From Rhizobium sp. SL86 (GTDB lineage: Bacteria; Pseudomonadota; Alphaproteobacteria; Rhizobiales; Rhizobiaceae): a DNA stretch of 64,000 nucleotides. Shown piece by piece: positions 9,775-18,925 of the stretch. Positions within the stretch are counted from its first letter, which is position 1. The number at the start of each line of letters is the position of its first letter. Location: contig NZ_JAPPRJ010000001.1 in assembly GCF_026672545.1 (NCBI RefSeq), positions 1,240,001 to 1,304,000 of the forward strand, given 5' to 3'. The notes under the pieces were generated by a model. The model saw only the letters and a list, made by a program, of their open reading frames with translations. It was not told where the DNA came from and did no database searches. The position numbers were made by a program, and so were the translations under genes.

Positions 9775-10758
9775 TCACCCGTTGCCGATCAAAATGCCCG
9801 CCGCGAGAACCAGCGATCCGCCGAAAACGACCTGGAAGACCGCCCGCAGGAAGGGCGTTTCCATGTACTTGTTCTGGATGAAGGCGATGGCCCACAATTC
9901 AATGAAGACGACGATGGCCGCAACGATGGTGGCCGTCCAGAAATGCGGGATGAGATAAGGCAGCGCGTGCCCGAGACCACCGACGGCCGTCATGATGCCC
10001 GAGGCAAGGCCACGCTTCAGCGGCGAACCGCGACCGGACAGCTTGCCGTCATCATGCGCGGCTTCCGTAAAGCCCATCGAAATGCCGGCACCGACGGAGG
10101 CCGACAGGCCGATCAGAAACGTCTGCCAGGTATCCTGCGTGGCGAAGGCGGCGGCGAAAATCGGCGCGAGCGTCGAGACCGATCCGTCCATCAGGCCGGC
10201 AAGGCCCGGCTGGACATAGGTCAGGATGAACTGACGCCGCTCGGTCTGGTTCTCCTCCTCCCGCACCTCGTCCGGCGCATGTTTTTCACCCAAGCGGTGC
10301 GCGATTTCACCATGTCCCTGTTCGGCAAGTGCCAGATCGCCCAGCAATTGCCGTGTCGCGGCATCGGTGACGCGCTTGGCTGCTTCCGTATAAAAACGGA
10401 AGGCCTGGGCTTCCATCAGTTCGGCCTGGGCGCGGATTGTCTCCAGCGACAGGTTGGTCATCAACCAGTCGGGCCGGCGCTGATAAAAACCACGCACATG
10501 TTCACGCCGGATCAGCGGGATCTCCTCGCCGAAACGCAACCGGAACTGCGAGATCAGCATGTTGCGATGCGCCTGTTCCACCTCTGCCATGTCGCGGAAG
10601 ACCTTGGCGCTGTCGGGCGCCCGGTCGGCGAGCGAGGCAGCATAGGATTGGTAGATGCGGGCATCCTCCTCTTCCGAGGAAATGGCGAGTGCGAGGATTT
10701 CCGCTTCACTCAGACTTTCGAAGGGGCGGCGGCCGTTGCCGCGAAACAGATCCAACAT
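9775..10758 (-). CDS. mbfA: Membrane-bound ferritin / iron exporter (Er-VIT1 family)
   Basis: 327 residues that join two domains: an N-terminal erythrin/ferritin-like four-helix domain (residues about 15-165) with di-iron motifs such as EVEQAH (Glu61, His64) and EQGHGEIAH, and a C-terminal VIT1/CCC1-type domain (about 175-327) with roughly five membrane helices. MbfA of Bradyrhizobium and Agrobacterium exports iron across the inner membrane and protects against iron and peroxide stress. It is repressed by Irr under iron limitation. The palindrome at 10771-10791 just upstream fits that control. Single gene, convergent with the preceding unit. Confidence 0.93.
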   Translation of the reverse strand: MLDLFRGNGRRPFESLSEAEILALAISSEEEDARIYQSYAASLADRAPDSAKVFRDMAEVEQAHRNMLISQFRLRFGEEIPLIRREHVRGFYQRRPDWLMTNLSLETIRAQAELMEAQAFRFYTEAAKRVTDAATRQLLGDLALAEQGHGEIAHRLGEKHAPDEVREEENQTERRQFILTYVQPGLAGLMDGSVSTLAPIFAAAFATQDTWQTFLIGLSASVGAGISMGFTEAAHDDGKLSGRGSPLKRGLASGIMTAVGGLGHALPYLIPHFWTATIVAAIVVFIELWAIAFIQNKYMETPFLRAVFQVVFGGSLVLAAGILIGNG

Positions 10759-10770
10759 AGGACGGTCCTT

Positions 10771-12098
<1,328 letters not shown>

Positions 12099-12107
12099 TC
12101 TCCGACG

Positions 12108-12140
12108 ACAGGCCGCGCGGATTGCCGGCCTGTTTTTTTT
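12108..12140 (+). terminator. Rho-independent terminator after the TRAP binding-protein gene
   Basis: ACAGGCCG (12108-12115) pairs with CGGCCTGT (12126-12133), followed by a run of T residues. A clear intrinsic terminator. Confidence 0.88.
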
Positions 12141-12197
12141 CGGATCTCCCGCAGTTTCGTGCGGGAGGTCCGGCCGCCCCTCACCAGCCGCAATGCG

Positions 12198-12563
12198 ATG
12201 AACGGGACAACAAGACGACTGAAGTTCGTGGTGATCGGCCCTGCTCCTTTCCTGAAGGAACGGACACGGATGTTCTGGTCGCAGGCCTCTATCGATCTCC
12301 TCGGCCCGGTTGCCGCGACCGATCTTGCCGTGACGCCGCTCGATGAGGATCTGGATGGCGCCATCATCGATGTACGTTATGAGGCGGACATCCTGCTGTC
12401 GGTGATCGACATTCTCCAGGCGCAAAACATCCCGGCACTGTTTGCAAGCCCGATGTCGCTGACGGCACATCTGACGGGCGGTTTCGTGCTGTCACGGGAT
12501 GCGGACGATATGGCCGCCATCGTCAGACAACTGTTGGGCGATAAAAACGTGACATTGCATTAG
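12198..12563 (+). CDS. Stand-alone degenerate receiver-like protein
   Basis: 121 residues beginning MNGTTRRLKFVVIG. The spacing of LLGPVAATD, DLDGAIIDVRYE and NIPALFASP matches strands beta2 to beta4 of a CheY-like receiver, with Asp in IIDV at the phosphorylation site. The first acidic pair of a normal receiver is missing (FVVIGPAPFL replaces the usual acidic cluster), so phosphorylation is doubtful. There is no output domain. A strong terminator precedes it, and a short unknown gene follows on the same strand. The assignment rests on pattern only; no partner kinase is nearby. Confidence 0.6.
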   Translation: MNGTTRRLKFVVIGPAPFLKERTRMFWSQASIDLLGPVAATDLAVTPLDEDLDGAIIDVRYEADILLSVIDILQAQNIPALFASPMSLTAHLTGGFVLSRDADDMAAIVRQLLGDKNVTLH

Positions 12564-12606
12564 CATTTTCGGTTGCACCCTGGGCTTGCTCGCGTATGCT
12601 GGAACA

Positions 12607-12876
12607 ATGACCAGGAGCAGGCTTAGCCCCACCGTGGAAAGCGGATTTTATCCCCATATCCTCGTGCCCAGAGACCTGGACACGATGGAACTGGTTATTC
12701 GCTCCGTGCTTTTCGCCTGCCGCCACAGCAGCACGCCCGTGGAACCGGAACAGACCGCGCGGCTCGTTCTGCGCCTCTATCGCATGGGTCTGACCGATCC
12801 TGAAAAGCTGTCGATCGTGGTCGTGAAGCTGATGTCCCACAGGGCTCTGTTGTCACGCAACGCGCCCATTCGCTAA
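12607..12876 (+). CDS. Hypothetical protein (89 aa)
   Basis: A small protein with no family recognised. It is rich in Arg and Leu, with amphipathic helices (MELVIRSVLFACRH, TARLVLRLYRMG, EKLSIVVVKLMSH) and no signal peptide or membrane helix. It lies 43 bases after the receiver-like gene on the same strand, so the two may be cotranscribed. GGA precedes the ATG weakly. It could be an adaptor-like helical protein, but nothing in the sequence fixes a function. Confidence 0.5.
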   Translation: MTRSRLSPTVESGFYPHILVPRDLDTMELVIRSVLFACRHSSTPVEPEQTARLVLRLYRMGLTDPEKLSIVVVKLMSHRALLSRNAPIR

Positions 12877-12944
12877 GACCCGGGTTCTAGAAGACTGCGT
12901 GCGTCTCCTTGACGTGAGGGCTGCTTTCGCAGCCCTCCGCACAC

Positions 12945-13127
12945 TCAAAGCCGTGAATCGCCGCCGGTGTTCGGCCGCGCCTTGGCACCGACCCGGTCAT
13001 TGCCGTTCATCGTCTTGCCATCCGGTTCCTGGCCGTAATAGGTGCCGCCGAGATGGCCGCCGGCGCTGGTGTTCTTCACCTGCGCCTTGGCGCGGTCCTG
13101 CTGTTCCTTGACATTCGTCTTGCTCAT
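12945..13127 (-). CDS. Small hydrophilic stress-associated protein (60 aa)
   Basis: 60 residues, MSKTNVKEQQDRAKAQVKNT, followed by a Gly/Asn-rich low-complexity tail (AGGHLGGTYYGQEPDGKTMN). It is very hydrophilic and probably disordered. GGAGG lies 7 bases upstream of the ATG, a strong ribosome site. A GGAAC-N17-GTT promoter (13163-13188) ends 37 bases before the start and ties it to the general stress sigma factor. Function unknown; the composition resembles small hydrophilic desiccation or osmotic stress proteins, which is only suggestive. Confidence 0.7.
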   Translation of the reverse strand: MSKTNVKEQQDRAKAQVKNTSAGGHLGGTYYGQEPDGKTMNGNDRVGAKARPNTGGDSRL

Positions 13128-13162
13128 GATTTGCCTCCGTGTTGGCGGGGGTTGACCTTGAC

Positions 13163-13188
13163 CAACCGCCGGGGCGCCAGAAGGTTCC
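13163..13188 (-). promoter_or_regulatory. EcfG/RpoE2-type promoter for the 60-aa gene
   Basis: On the minus strand GGAAC (13188-13184) is followed after 17 bases by GTT (13166-13164), which fits the alphaproteobacterial general stress consensus. The -10 is 37 bases before the ATG at 13127. Confidence 0.65.
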
Positions 13189-13302
13189 GCAGATCCCGCC
13201 GGCCCGGATCACGATACGGGACGACCTAAAACATGTTTCAGGTCGAGGCCTTCCGCACAAAACACCAGTCTGACCTCGTCTCTTCACCAACGAGGTTTCC
13301 CC

Positions 13303-14367
13303 ATGAAAAGGCTAGTTCTTCTCACCGCCCTCCTGACCACCGCCTTCCTGCCCTGGACGGCCTCTGCCGAAACATCCGTCGGCGCGACCACGATCCACGT
13401 CCCCTCGCCGCAGCGTGACAAACCGCTGTCGGTCGATGTCTGGTATCCCTCGGATGCCAAGGCGCCGGAGGTCCTGATCGGCGACAACCGCATCTTCACC
13501 GGCGCGCCGGCCAAGCCGGATGCCGCGATCAATCCGGGCCGCTATCCCCTGATCCTGCTCTCGCACGGCTCCGGTTCGCGCGCCCAGGGCATGGCCTGGA
13601 TCGCCGCACGTCTCGCGGAACAGGGGTTCATCGTCGCCGGCCCCGATCATCCCGGCACGACCAGCGGCGATTCCACACCGATTGCCACGCCGCGCATCTG
13701 GGAACGGACGCAGGATCTGTCGAACATCATCACCTGGATGACCGGCGACGCCCGTTGGAAAGGGTCGGTCGATGCCGCAAAGATCGGCGTCATCGGCTTT
13801 TCGCTTGGCGGCAGCACCGCGCTGGAACTGATCGGTGCGCGTGCCGATCTCAATGCCTATGCCGATTATTGCGACCGCTACACGATGATGATGGATTGCC
13901 AGTGGTTTGCCGGCGGCTTCGGTTTCGTCGACGGCAAGCGGGTCGCCTCGCCCGTCGTGAACCTGCGGGAATTCGACAAGGCGCATTTCGAGCAGTCCAA
14001 TCTCGACCCACGCATCACCTCCGCCGTGATCGTCGATCCCGGTCTCGCCACCGCCTTTAGGGCGGACAGCCTGAAGGCCATCAAGGCGAAGACAACCATC
14101 ATCAATCTCGGCAGCCCGGGCGGCGTGCCCGTCGCCGTCTATTCCTACAAGCTGTCCGGCGAAATCCCCGGCGCGCAATATCACCAGATCCCCGGCTCAA
14201 ACCATTTCAGCTTCCTGCCGGTCTGCAAACCGGGCGCGCAGGACTTCCTGTCGGAGACGGGCGATGTCGATCCGATCTGCGACGGCAAGGGCCTGCGCGA
14301 CCGCGCGGAGGTGCATAAGGACGCGGAAAAGCTCATTGTCGAGGTGTTCGAAAAGACGCTGAAATAG
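13303..14367 (+). CDS. Exported alpha/beta hydrolase, dienelactone hydrolase-like (COG4188 type)
   Basis: 354 residues with a signal peptide (MKRLVLLTALLTTAFLPWTASA). The fold shows YPLILLSHGSGSRAQG (oxyanion region), the nucleophile elbow GFSLGG (Ser about 167), and a late His in PGSNHFSF. The arrangement matches predicted exported dienelactone-hydrolase or PAF-acetylhydrolase-like enzymes. The substrate is unknown; esters or lactones outside the inner membrane are likely. It stands alone and is convergent with a GNAT gene, with 1 base between their ends. Confidence 0.82.
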   Translation: MKRLVLLTALLTTAFLPWTASAETSVGATTIHVPSPQRDKPLSVDVWYPSDAKAPEVLIGDNRIFTGAPAKPDAAINPGRYPLILLSHGSGSRAQGMAWIAARLAEQGFIVAGPDHPGTTSGDSTPIATPRIWERTQDLSNIITWMTGDARWKGSVDAAKIGVIGFSLGGSTALELIGARADLNAYADYCDRYTMMMDCQWFAGGFGFVDGKRVASPVVNLREFDKAHFEQSNLDPRITSAVIVDPGLATAFRADSLKAIKAKTTIINLGSPGGVPVAVYSYKLSGEIPGAQYHQIPGSNHFSFLPVCKPGAQDFLSETGDVDPICDGKGLRDRAEVHKDAEKLIVEVFEKTLK

Positions 14368-14368
14368 A

Positions 14369-14887
14369 TCAGCCGATCCGTTTGTAGAACAGCGTGGTGT
14401 CGCAGAACCCGCCCTGCGGCCAGAGCGCATAATCGGGAATGACGCCGGCCTTTTCCCAACCGAAGCGGGGGTAGATCGCCTCCGCTTCGCTGCCGGTTGC
14501 GGTGTCCAGCACCAGCAGGGTTCGCCCGCGGCGGGCTGCCTCCTCCTCCACCGCCGCCATCAGTCTGCGCGACAGGCCCAGTCCGCGTGCCGAGCGGTGA
14601 ACGAGGAGTTTCATCAGGTCGCCCCGGTGCGGCTGATTTGGCTTTTGTGCCAGCCCCACCTGCACTGTGCCAACGACGCGCCCTTCGTGTTCGGCGACCG
14701 CCAGGATGGTGTGGCCGGCTGCGACACTTGCCACGACATCCTGCCAGTAACCCAGCGCATCCTTCGGCTCGAAGGGCAGCATAAAGCCCAGGGAGGCGCC
14801 GCCATTGATGCAATCGGAGAGCACTTCGCTGAGATCGGACAGCAAGGGCGCGGCATCTTCGGCGGAGACGATACGGATCACGGACAT
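14369..14887 (-). CDS. GNAT family N-acetyltransferase
   Basis: 172 residues with the GNAT acetyl-CoA site: VVGTVQVGLAQKPN (beta4 region), then LMKLLVHRSARGLGLSRRLM (motif A, with R-x-x-G-L-G) and TLLVLDTATGSEAEAIYPRFGWEK (motif B). The acceptor is unknown. It follows the XRE-cupin regulator by 33 bases on the same strand. XRE-cupin regulators are often paired with a GNAT, so the two probably form one operon. Confidence 0.85.
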   Translation of the reverse strand: MSVIRIVSAEDAAPLLSDLSEVLSDCINGGASLGFMLPFEPKDALGYWQDVVASVAAGHTILAVAEHEGRVVGTVQVGLAQKPNQPHRGDLMKLLVHRSARGLGLSRRLMAAVEEEAARRGRTLLVLDTATGSEAEAIYPRFGWEKAGVIPDYALWPQGGFCDTTLFYKRIG

Positions 14888-14920
14888 CGGCAGACGACTT
14901 TCTTCGGTTCCTGGGAGTGG

Positions 14921-15496
14921 TCAGCGTCCGCGGTCGAGAATGACGGCGTAACGCACGGGTTTGTCGGTCGGGTTATGAAACTGGAAGGCGTCGCCAATAT
15001 CCATGAAAAGGCAGTCGCCGGTTTCCAATCGGTGGGTTTCCTTGGGAAGGATCATCTCCAGCACGCCCTCGAATACCCAGATCTGCTGGGTCATGGAGCG
15101 GCTTTCCTCGCGCGGCGGAAAGCTCACGCGCGCCCCCGGCGGAAAATCCACTTCGACGATATCGACCCGCGAGGGCATACCGGGCGGGGAGATCGAGCGG
15201 CGCAGATAACCGGTAAGGGGATCGCGCCACAGGCGCTGATCCTTGCGCCGCACCAGCGGTGCGCGGCTCGGATTGTCGGGTGCAAAAAACTCCGACAGCG
15301 ACAGGCCAAGCGCTTCGCACAACCGGGCCAGCAGGGCCGCCGTCGGGCTCGCCTCGCCCCGTTCGATGCGCGAGATCATTGCACGGCTGACGCCGGAGGC
15401 GGTCGCCAGCTGGTCGAGCGTGAAGGCTTGGCGCGCCCTCAGCGCCTTCAGCCGGTCTCCCAGCGCCCCTTCGAACTGTTGATCTGTCTGTTCCAT
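14921..15496 (-). CDS. XRE-family transcriptional regulator with cupin sensor domain
   Basis: 191 residues from MEQTDQQF. An N-terminal helix-turn-helix (LGDRLKALRARQAFTLDQLA, then GVSRAMISRIERGEASPTAA) is joined to a C-terminal cupin barrel (SRVDIVEVDFPPG, QQIWVFEGVLEMIL, GDCLFMDIGDAFQFHN). Such proteins repress nearby genes and respond to a small ligand. A perfect 14-bp palindrome (15513-15526) lies 16 bases upstream of the start and is a probable autoregulatory operator. The longer frame (to 15541) would run over this palindrome and is less likely. Confidence 0.88.
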   Translation of the reverse strand: MEQTDQQFEGALGDRLKALRARQAFTLDQLATASGVSRAMISRIERGEASPTAALLARLCEALGLSLSEFFAPDNPSRAPLVRRKDQRLWRDPLTGYLRRSISPPGMPSRVDIVEVDFPPGARVSFPPREESRSMTQQIWVFEGVLEMILPKETHRLETGDCLFMDIGDAFQFHNPTDKPVRYAVILDRGR

Positions 15497-15512
15497 GGTC
15501 CGATCATGCAAT

Positions 15513-15526
15513 TCCACTATAGTGGA
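15513..15526. promoter_or_regulatory. 14-bp perfect palindrome, candidate operator of the XRE-cupin regulator
   Basis: TCCACTATAGTGGA is perfectly symmetric. It lies just upstream of the regulator and in the 195-bp space shared with the divergent MFS gene. Binding by the neighbouring XRE protein is an inference from position. Confidence 0.5.
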
Positions 15527-15691
15527 GTCAAGGGACCACATGATGGAAATTTTGCCGCCAGCCGATCAGGGCGCGGCGTCTTTACGACAGCCACGCGGCA
15601 TGGCAATGCGGTATCATTGATCGAACTCCACGACTCTTGCCCGGATGGCCGGCGCTGGTCTCGTCGCTGTTTGTGTGTTTGCGGAGGCGTC

Positions 15692-17002
15692 ATGCACGGC
15701 CAGCCTGAACGGGGAGCATCCCCGCTGTCGATTGCCAGCATCGTGGCATCGATGACGACCGCGGCAGTCGGTAGCGGCCTGATGTTTGCCTATAGCCCCT
15801 ATATGCTGTCGCTGTCGCCCGATGCGGCCTGGGCGCCGGGGGCGGCAGTCACCGCCGTTGCCTTTGGCGGACTGGTGGGCTGCGTGGTCACCGGACCGCT
15901 GATCCAGCGTGTCGGCCATGCGCGGCTCTTTGCCTGCTCCATGGCGATCGTCATCATTGCCGCCGCGCTGATTGCCTCGAACCTGTCGGTCACGCTGTGG
16001 ATTCTCGCCCGCGGTCTCTATGGGGCAGCCGCCAACTGCAATTTCATCATCGCCCAGAGCTGGCTCAACCATGCCGCGTCCAACACCTGGCGCGGACGGG
16101 CCATGTCCTTCTTTTATATGGCCTATGTGCTGGGGCTTGGCTGCGGCGCCTGGCTGTTCGGACAGATCCCAACCTCCGGCAACCTGACGCCGCTTCTGAC
16201 GATCTTCTTTACCGCGCTTGCCATCCTGCCGATCGGCCTGACGCGCCTGCCGAACCCGCCGGCACCGGCACGGGTGAATGTGGACATCGGCATGGCCTGG
16301 CGGATCTCGCCGGTCGGCCTGATCGGCGTTCTGGCCTCCGGCGGGCTTTCCATGGTGGTGCAGGGTTTCGTGCCGATCTATGCGACGACCAACGGGGTCA
16401 GCCAGAGTGAAGTGGGCCTCCTGATGTTCGTGATGCAGACCGGGCTTCTCTTCGTCCAGTATCCGCTCGGCATCCTTTCCGACCGCATGGACCGGCGGCG
16501 TGTGCTGTTGATCACCTGCGCCATCATTCTCAGCGCCGGCACGGCGGCGCTGTTTGCCTCCTTCGCCCAGATGCTGCTGTTCATGCTGATCTTCCTGGTC
16601 TTCGGCGGCGCGATCGAGACGATCTATTCGATCGCCAACGCCCATTCGAACGACCGCGCCGATCCGGGCGACTACGTGCCGCTCTCCAGCACGCTGCTGG
16701 TGGCATGGTCGGCGGCGGCAACCGTCGTGCCGCTGGCTGTGACCGCGCTAATGCCGGTCTTCGGCGATAAGACCTTCATCGGCGCGGCCCTTCTGGTGGC
16801 GGCGGCCTATCTTGTCTTCACGCTGTGGCGGCTCAACGAACGGGACCCGGTGCCGGAGGACGCGCGCGAGACATTCGAGCTGCGCAGCGCCCAGCTTCCG
16901 AACGCTGCCCTGCTGACCGATCCGGTTGCCCTGTCTGCCGAGGCCGACAGTCAGCGCGATGACGCAGCCGTTACCCCTGAACCTGGGCAATCCAGTCGTT
17001 GA
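15692..17002 (+). CDS. MFS transporter
   Basis: Inner-membrane transporter of 436 residues with about 12 hydrophobic helices. The start MHGQPERGAS at 15692 has GGAGG 5 bases upstream. The second half carries the MFS loop motif GILSDRMDRRRVLL. The overall pattern resembles the YcaD/UMF-type permeases; the substrate is not known. It diverges from the XRE-cupin/GNAT pair and may share its regulator. Its last 32 bases overlap the convergent small gene at 16971. The hydrophilic C-terminal tail of about 50 residues is longer than usual. Confidence 0.85.
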   Translation: MHGQPERGASPLSIASIVASMTTAAVGSGLMFAYSPYMLSLSPDAAWAPGAAVTAVAFGGLVGCVVTGPLIQRVGHARLFACSMAIVIIAAALIASNLSVTLWILARGLYGAAANCNFIIAQSWLNHAASNTWRGRAMSFFYMAYVLGLGCGAWLFGQIPTSGNLTPLLTIFFTALAILPIGLTRLPNPPAPARVNVDIGMAWRISPVGLIGVLASGGLSMVVQGFVPIYATTNGVSQSEVGLLMFVMQTGLLFVQYPLGILSDRMDRRRVLLITCAIILSAGTAALFASFAQMLLFMLIFLVFGGAIETIYSIANAHSNDRADPGDYVPLSSTLLVAWSAAATVVPLAVTALMPVFGDKTFIGAALLVAAAYLVFTLWRLNERDPVPEDARETFELRSAQLPNAALLTDPVALSAEADSQRDDAAVTPEPGQSSR

Positions 17003-17372
17003 GACTGTAGTAGTTGGTGACACGGCAAACCTTGCCGCCCTTCAGTTCGAAGAAGGCGCCGGCCGGCAGCCGGTAGGTCTGGCCCTTCGCCTCGGGCAAT
17101 CCCTCGTCCGTCGCGAGATAGGTGCCGTTGACGATGAATTCGGCTGCAGCGCGCGTGCCGTCCTCGTTCGCCATGATCACGATGTCGGTCAACGTTTCCT
17201 TGTAGCAACGGTTCATGTGCTCCATGAAGGTCGCAAAGGCCGGCTTGCCCACCTGCCGTTCGCCCTGATTGATGTCGTGCACGACATCCTCGGCCAAAAG
17301 CGCCAGAAAGGCCTGCATGTCCTGGGCGTTGAAGGCATCATAATAGGCGCGGATGGTATCGCTGGCAGTCAT
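16971..17372 (-). CDS. SnoaL-like / ketosteroid isomerase-related protein
   Basis: 133 residues from MTASDTIRAYYDAFNAQD. The pattern of the helix pair, then LLAEDVVHDINQGE, AEFIVNGTYLAT and a final curved sheet, is the NTF2/SnoaL-like fold of the ketosteroid isomerase-related family. AGAGG lies 9 bases upstream of the ATG. Its 3' end overlaps that of the MFS gene in the opposite direction. The enzyme reaction, if any, is unknown. Confidence 0.85.
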   Translation of the reverse strand: MTASDTIRAYYDAFNAQDMQAFLALLAEDVVHDINQGERQVGKPAFATFMEHMNRCYKETLTDIVIMANEDGTRAAAEFIVNGTYLATDEGLPEAKGQTYRLPAGAFFELKGGKVCRVTNYYSLNDWIAQVQG

Positions 17373-17462
17373 TCGGCATTCCTCTTGGTAACAACGGATC
17401 GGAGACTTGGACGGCGGGACGGTGGAGGGTATAAACCGGTCAAAACGGACTGAACATACTCT

Positions 17463-18053
17463 ATGGCGATCACCATCACATCCTATTCCGGCCGCGACGC
17501 GACAGCCTTTGTTGACGACCTGGCGCGGCTGAGGATCACCGTCTTCCGTGAGTTCCCCTATCTCTATGATGGTGATGCCGCCTATGAGCGACATTACCTG
17601 TCCACCTATGCCCGCTCCGAAGGATCCGTTTTCGTTCTGGCCGCCGATGGCGAAACGATCATCGGTGCCGCTACGGGCACGCCGATGGCCACCGAAACGG
17701 ACGAGGTGAAGGCGCCCTTCCTGGCGGCGGGCCGAAATCCGGCGGACATCTTCTATTTTGGCGAAAGCGTGCTTCTGCCAGCCTATCGAGGCCGGGGCAT
17801 CGGTGTCGCCTTCTTTGATCAGCGGGAAGCCCAGGCACGGCGTCTCGGCCTTTCCACCTGCACCTTCTGCGCCGTGGAACGTCCGGACGATCATCCGCGG
17901 CGGCCCGCCGATTACAGGCCGCTCAACACCTTCTGGGCGAAGCGCGGTTACCTGCATCATCCGGAGCTTCGCACGCATTTCTCCTGGCGCGACCTGGATG
18001 AGGCGGATGAGAGCCCGAAACCTTTGTCCTTCTGGTTGAAGACGCTGCCATGA
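17463..18053 (+). CDS. GNAT family N-acetyltransferase (operon with nitrilase)
   Basis: 196 residues with a GNAT core: VFVLAADGETIIGAATG, then FGESVLLPAYRGRGIGVAFF (motif A, R-G-R-G-I-G) and STCTFCAVERPDDH. Its stop overlaps the start of the nitrilase gene by four bases (ATGA), so the two are translated together. GNAT-nitrilase pairs, sometimes as fusions, are known in bacteria, which suggests sequential or alternative processing of one amide or amine substrate. That substrate is not identified. Confidence 0.87.
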   Translation: MAITITSYSGRDATAFVDDLARLRITVFREFPYLYDGDAAYERHYLSTYARSEGSVFVLAADGETIIGAATGTPMATETDEVKAPFLAAGRNPADIFYFGESVLLPAYRGRGIGVAFFDQREAQARRLGLSTCTFCAVERPDDHPRRPADYRPLNTFWAKRGYLHHPELRTHFSWRDLDEADESPKPLSFWLKTLP

Positions 18054-18922
18054 CCATCACGCTTGCCGCCTGCCAATATAAGATCGAGCTGATCGAGAGT
18101 TTCGAGGCCTACACGGCGCATTTGACGGCACTGGTGGAAGAGGCTGTCGGCCAAGGCGCGGACCTTCTGCTTCTGCCGGAATATGCGGGTCTGGTGCTGA
18201 CCGGGCAGCTCGATGCCACGACACGCTCCGACCTGCACGGCTCGATTGCCGGCATCCAGCCGCTGGTGCCACGTTGGATGGATCTGTGCGAACGGCTTGC
18301 GCGGCGCCATAAAGTCATCCTGCAGCCGGGATCGATGCCGGTGAAGGACCCGGACGGTGAATTCCGCAACCGCGCGCCGCTTTTCGGTCCGGACGGACTG
18401 ATCGGCCATCAGGACAAACAGATCATGACGCGCTTCGAGCGGGAGCAGTGGCAGATCGCCGCCGGTCTGGACGGGCTGAAGGCCTTCGACACGCCGCTCG
18501 GACGGCTCGGCATCCTGATCTGCTACGACAACGAATTCCCGATGCTCGGGCGCAGGCTGGCGGAGCTTGGCGTGGAGCTGGTTCTGGCGCCCTCCTGCAC
18601 CGACACGCTGGCCGGCAGCTACCGCGTGCGGATCGGCGCGCAGGCACGGGCACTCGAAAACCAGTATGCCGTGTTGTCAGCCCCGACCGCCGGCACCGCA
18701 CCCTGGTCTCCGGCGCTCGATGAAAACCGCGGGCGCGCCGCCCTTTACGTGCCTTCCGACTACGGCATGCCGCCCTCCGGCATTGTGGCCGAAAGCGATC
18801 ACGACATGGTCGAGGAGAGCCATTGGCTGATCACCCGCATCGACCTTGCCGACGTCGCACGGCTTCGGACCGAGGGACAGGTGGCGACACGGCGGGACTG
18901 GCCGGAACAGTTCGGGGCATGA
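18050..18922 (+). CDS. Carbon-nitrogen hydrolase (nitrilase superfamily)
   Basis: 290 residues with the Glu-Lys-Cys triad of the nitrilase superfamily: Glu44 in LLLPEYAG, Lys123 in HQDKQIMTRFE and Cys158 in ILICYDNEFP. Residues HGSIAGIQ and the IAAGLDGLKAFDTPLG stretch fit the amidase-type branches rather than true nitrilases. Cytoplasmic, no signal peptide. It is cotranscribed with the upstream GNAT. The hydrolysed amide is unknown. Confidence 0.9.
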   Translation: MTITLAACQYKIELIESFEAYTAHLTALVEEAVGQGADLLLLPEYAGLVLTGQLDATTRSDLHGSIAGIQPLVPRWMDLCERLARRHKVILQPGSMPVKDPDGEFRNRAPLFGPDGLIGHQDKQIMTRFEREQWQIAAGLDGLKAFDTPLGRLGILICYDNEFPMLGRRLAELGVELVLAPSCTDTLAGSYRVRIGAQARALENQYAVLSAPTAGTAPWSPALDENRGRAALYVPSDYGMPPSGIVAESDHDMVEESHWLITRIDLADVARLRTEGQVATRRDWPEQFGA

Positions 18923-18925
18923 TCC

